A stretch of DNA of 64,000 bases from NCBI RefSeq assembly GCF_003172935.1, contig NZ_QGKS01000181.1, positions 1 through 64,000 of the forward strand, written 5' to 3'. The DNA is from Micromonospora sicca. GTDB lineage: Bacteria > Actinomycetota > Actinomycetes > Mycobacteriales > Micromonosporaceae. How positions within the stretch are numbered: position 1 is the first letter of the stretch; each line of letters opens with the position of its first letter. Below, one piece after another: positions 62,927-64,000 of the stretch. Position numbers and translations under genes: made by a program. The notes below the pieces were generated by a model. The model was not told the origin of the DNA. It searched no databases and saw only the letters and a program-made list of their open reading frames with translations.

Positions 62927-63826
62927 ATGGGTGTAGTCAAGGTGGGAACCTCGTCCTGGGCCGACCAGCAGCTGGTCCGCTCGGGCTGGTACCCGCGGGC
63001 GGTCAACACCCCGGCCGGCCGGCTCGGCTGGTACGCGGAGCGGTTCGCGCTGGTGGAGGTGGACACCTCCTACTACGCGATCCCGCCGCCGGAGACCGCC
63101 GAGGGCTGGGTGGCGGCCGCCCCGCCCGGCTTCACCTTCGACGTCAAGGCGTTCAGCCTCTTCACCGGCCACCACACGCCCGTGGCGGCGCTGCCGCGGG
63201 ACCTGCGCCCGGCCGGCGGCCCGAGCCGGATCCGCTGGCGGGACCTGCCCGCCGGGGCGTACGACGAGCTCTGGGACCGGTTCCGGGCGGCGCTGGCGCC
63301 GATCGCGGCGGCCGACCGGCTCGGCGCGGTGCTGCTGCAGTTCCCGCCGTGGCTGGCCCGGAGCGCGGCGGCCGAGCGGCGGATCGCCGAGCTGGCCCGG
63401 CGGTGCCGACCGTGGCGGGTCAGCGTCGAGCTGCGGCACTCGTCCTGGTTCACGGAGGACACCGTCGTGGACACCGTGACCTTCCTGCGCGAGCACGGGC
63501 TGACCTACGTCTGCGTGGACATGCCGCAGGGGCACGCTTCCTCGGTGCCGCCGATCCTGGTCGCCACCGCCGACCTCGCCGTCGTCCGGTTCCACGGGCA
63601 CAGCGCCGCCTGGGAGAGCGGCGACAAGCAGGACAGGTTCCGGTACGCCTACGGCGACGAGGAGCTGCGGCGCTGGTCGGTGCTGCTCACCGAGCTGGCC
63701 GACCAGTGTGCCGAGCTGCACGCGCTGATGAACAACTGCTGCGGCGACCAGGCCCAGCGCGACGCGGCCCGCCTCGCCGGACTGCTCGGCGTCGACGTCA
63801 CCCGGGCGCGGGCCGCCGCCTCCTGA
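62927..63826 (+). CDS. DUF72 family TIM-barrel protein
   Basis: 299 residues. VKVGTSSWADQQLVRSGWYP and YYAIPPPETAEGWVAAAPPG are the DUF72 start motifs; FTFDVKAFSLFTGHHTPVAA, LGAVLLQFPPWLAR and RVSVELRHSSWF follow, ending with LMNNCCGDQAQRDAARLAGL. DUF72 proteins form TIM barrels with metal-binding residues but no defined reaction. ATG at 62927; upstream in-frame residues do not fit. Partner genes give no clear hint. Confidence 0.9.
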   Translation: MGVVKVGTSSWADQQLVRSGWYPRAVNTPAGRLGWYAERFALVEVDTSYYAIPPPETAEGWVAAAPPGFTFDVKAFSLFTGHHTPVAALPRDLRPAGGPSRIRWRDLPAGAYDELWDRFRAALAPIAAADRLGAVLLQFPPWLARSAAAERRIAELARRCRPWRVSVELRHSSWFTEDTVVDTVTFLREHGLTYVCVDMPQGHASSVPPILVATADLAVVRFHGHSAAWESGDKQDRFRYAYGDEELRRWSVLLTELADQCAELHALMNNCCGDQAQRDAARLAGLLGVDVTRARAAAS

Positions 63827-63898
63827 CGCCGTCGCCCGAGGTTTCCCCGGTCCCGGGCCGGGTACCGGCGGAGCCGAGGCACGACGGAAGGGGAGCGC

Positions 63899-64000
63899 GT
63901 GAGCCAGCGGGACGAGGCGGCGACGGGCCGGCCGGACGACCGGGACCCCCGGGCGACCCGGGAAGCCGAGGAGGCGCACGGCGGCAGCATGGCGCCCGGC
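63899..64000 (+). CDS. Partial gene running off the right edge
   Basis: A GTG at 63899 with GGGGAG seven to eight bases upstream opens a frame reading VSQRDEAATGRPDDRDPRAT then continuing Glu/Ala-rich to the window end. Only 34 codons are visible, so no family can be named. Confidence 0.5.
   Translation, partial: MSQRDEAATGRPDDRDPRATREAEEAHGGSMAPG

Overview
The window is high-GC DNA with tightly packed genes, many GTG/TTG starts, frequent 4-base ATGA/GTGA stop-start overlaps and actinobacterial families (DUF5994, SARP regulator, SigD/RsdA pair, DivIVA-like coiled coil, DUF3618). This points to an actinomycete, most likely Micromonosporaceae (Micromonospora-like). The genus is inferred from gene content and style, not from a marker gene. 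I found no rRNA, tRNA, CRISPR array, transposase or phage structural module.

Layout. 1-1.5 kb: two broken MFS transporter fragments and a small conserved-looking protein. 1.6-7.3 kb (minus strand): a glycan operon with a DUF5994 protein, two GT4 glycosyltransferases, an (alpha/alpha) hairpin protein and a GH130 mannoside-phosphorylase-like enzyme. 8-10 kb: a membrane/stress cluster (LEA-like protein, holin-fold protein, DUF3618 protein). 10.2-14.2 kb: a fatty acid desaturase, then an intact SpoIIE phosphatase plus MEDS-HATPase regulator pair. 14.3-22.3 kb: a DHFR-like reductase, a membrane protein with a frameshifted partner, an alcohol dehydrogenase, a two-component system, a membrane protein, HflX and an ECF sigma remnant. 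22.8-28.8 kb: a polysaccharide locus with a membrane glycosyltransferase, a cellulose-synthase-like GT2 and two tandemly duplicated membrane-anchored GH26 enzymes. 28.8-31.1 kb: a TetR repressor divergent from a DHA2-type exporter, with three palindromic operators between them. 31.2-40.5 kb: accessory metabolism and repair genes (YcaQ/AlkX glycosylase, FkbM methyltransferase, DJ-1/PfpI, AlkB, SDR, exporter, SRPBCC, zinc ADH, hydrolase). 40.7-45.6 kb: a large SARP-type regulator and a DivIVA-like coiled coil. 45.7-50.0 kb: an MFS exporter and the lutABC lactate-oxidation operon. 50.1-51.9 kb: a MEDS-STAS / MEDS-HATPase pair broken by several indels, including a 23-base tandem duplication. 52-58 kb: a GH-like protein, a truncated GNAT, a 2H phosphoesterase, DinB, SCP2 and a glycogen-debranching-like enzyme. 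57.3-59.8 kb: sigD-rsdA-Pr6Pr operon. 60-64 kb: a secreted subtilisin, a small anchored protein, DinB, DUF72 and a partial gene.

The genes work together as several local modules rather than one pathway. The most distinctive are the GT2/GH26 locus, which probably makes and trims an extracellular polysaccharide, the GT4/GH130 cluster, which may build and phosphorolyse a mannoside, and two partner-switching cassettes with MEDS sensor domains, one intact and one decayed. Assembly indels are a live alternative for some of the frame breaks.
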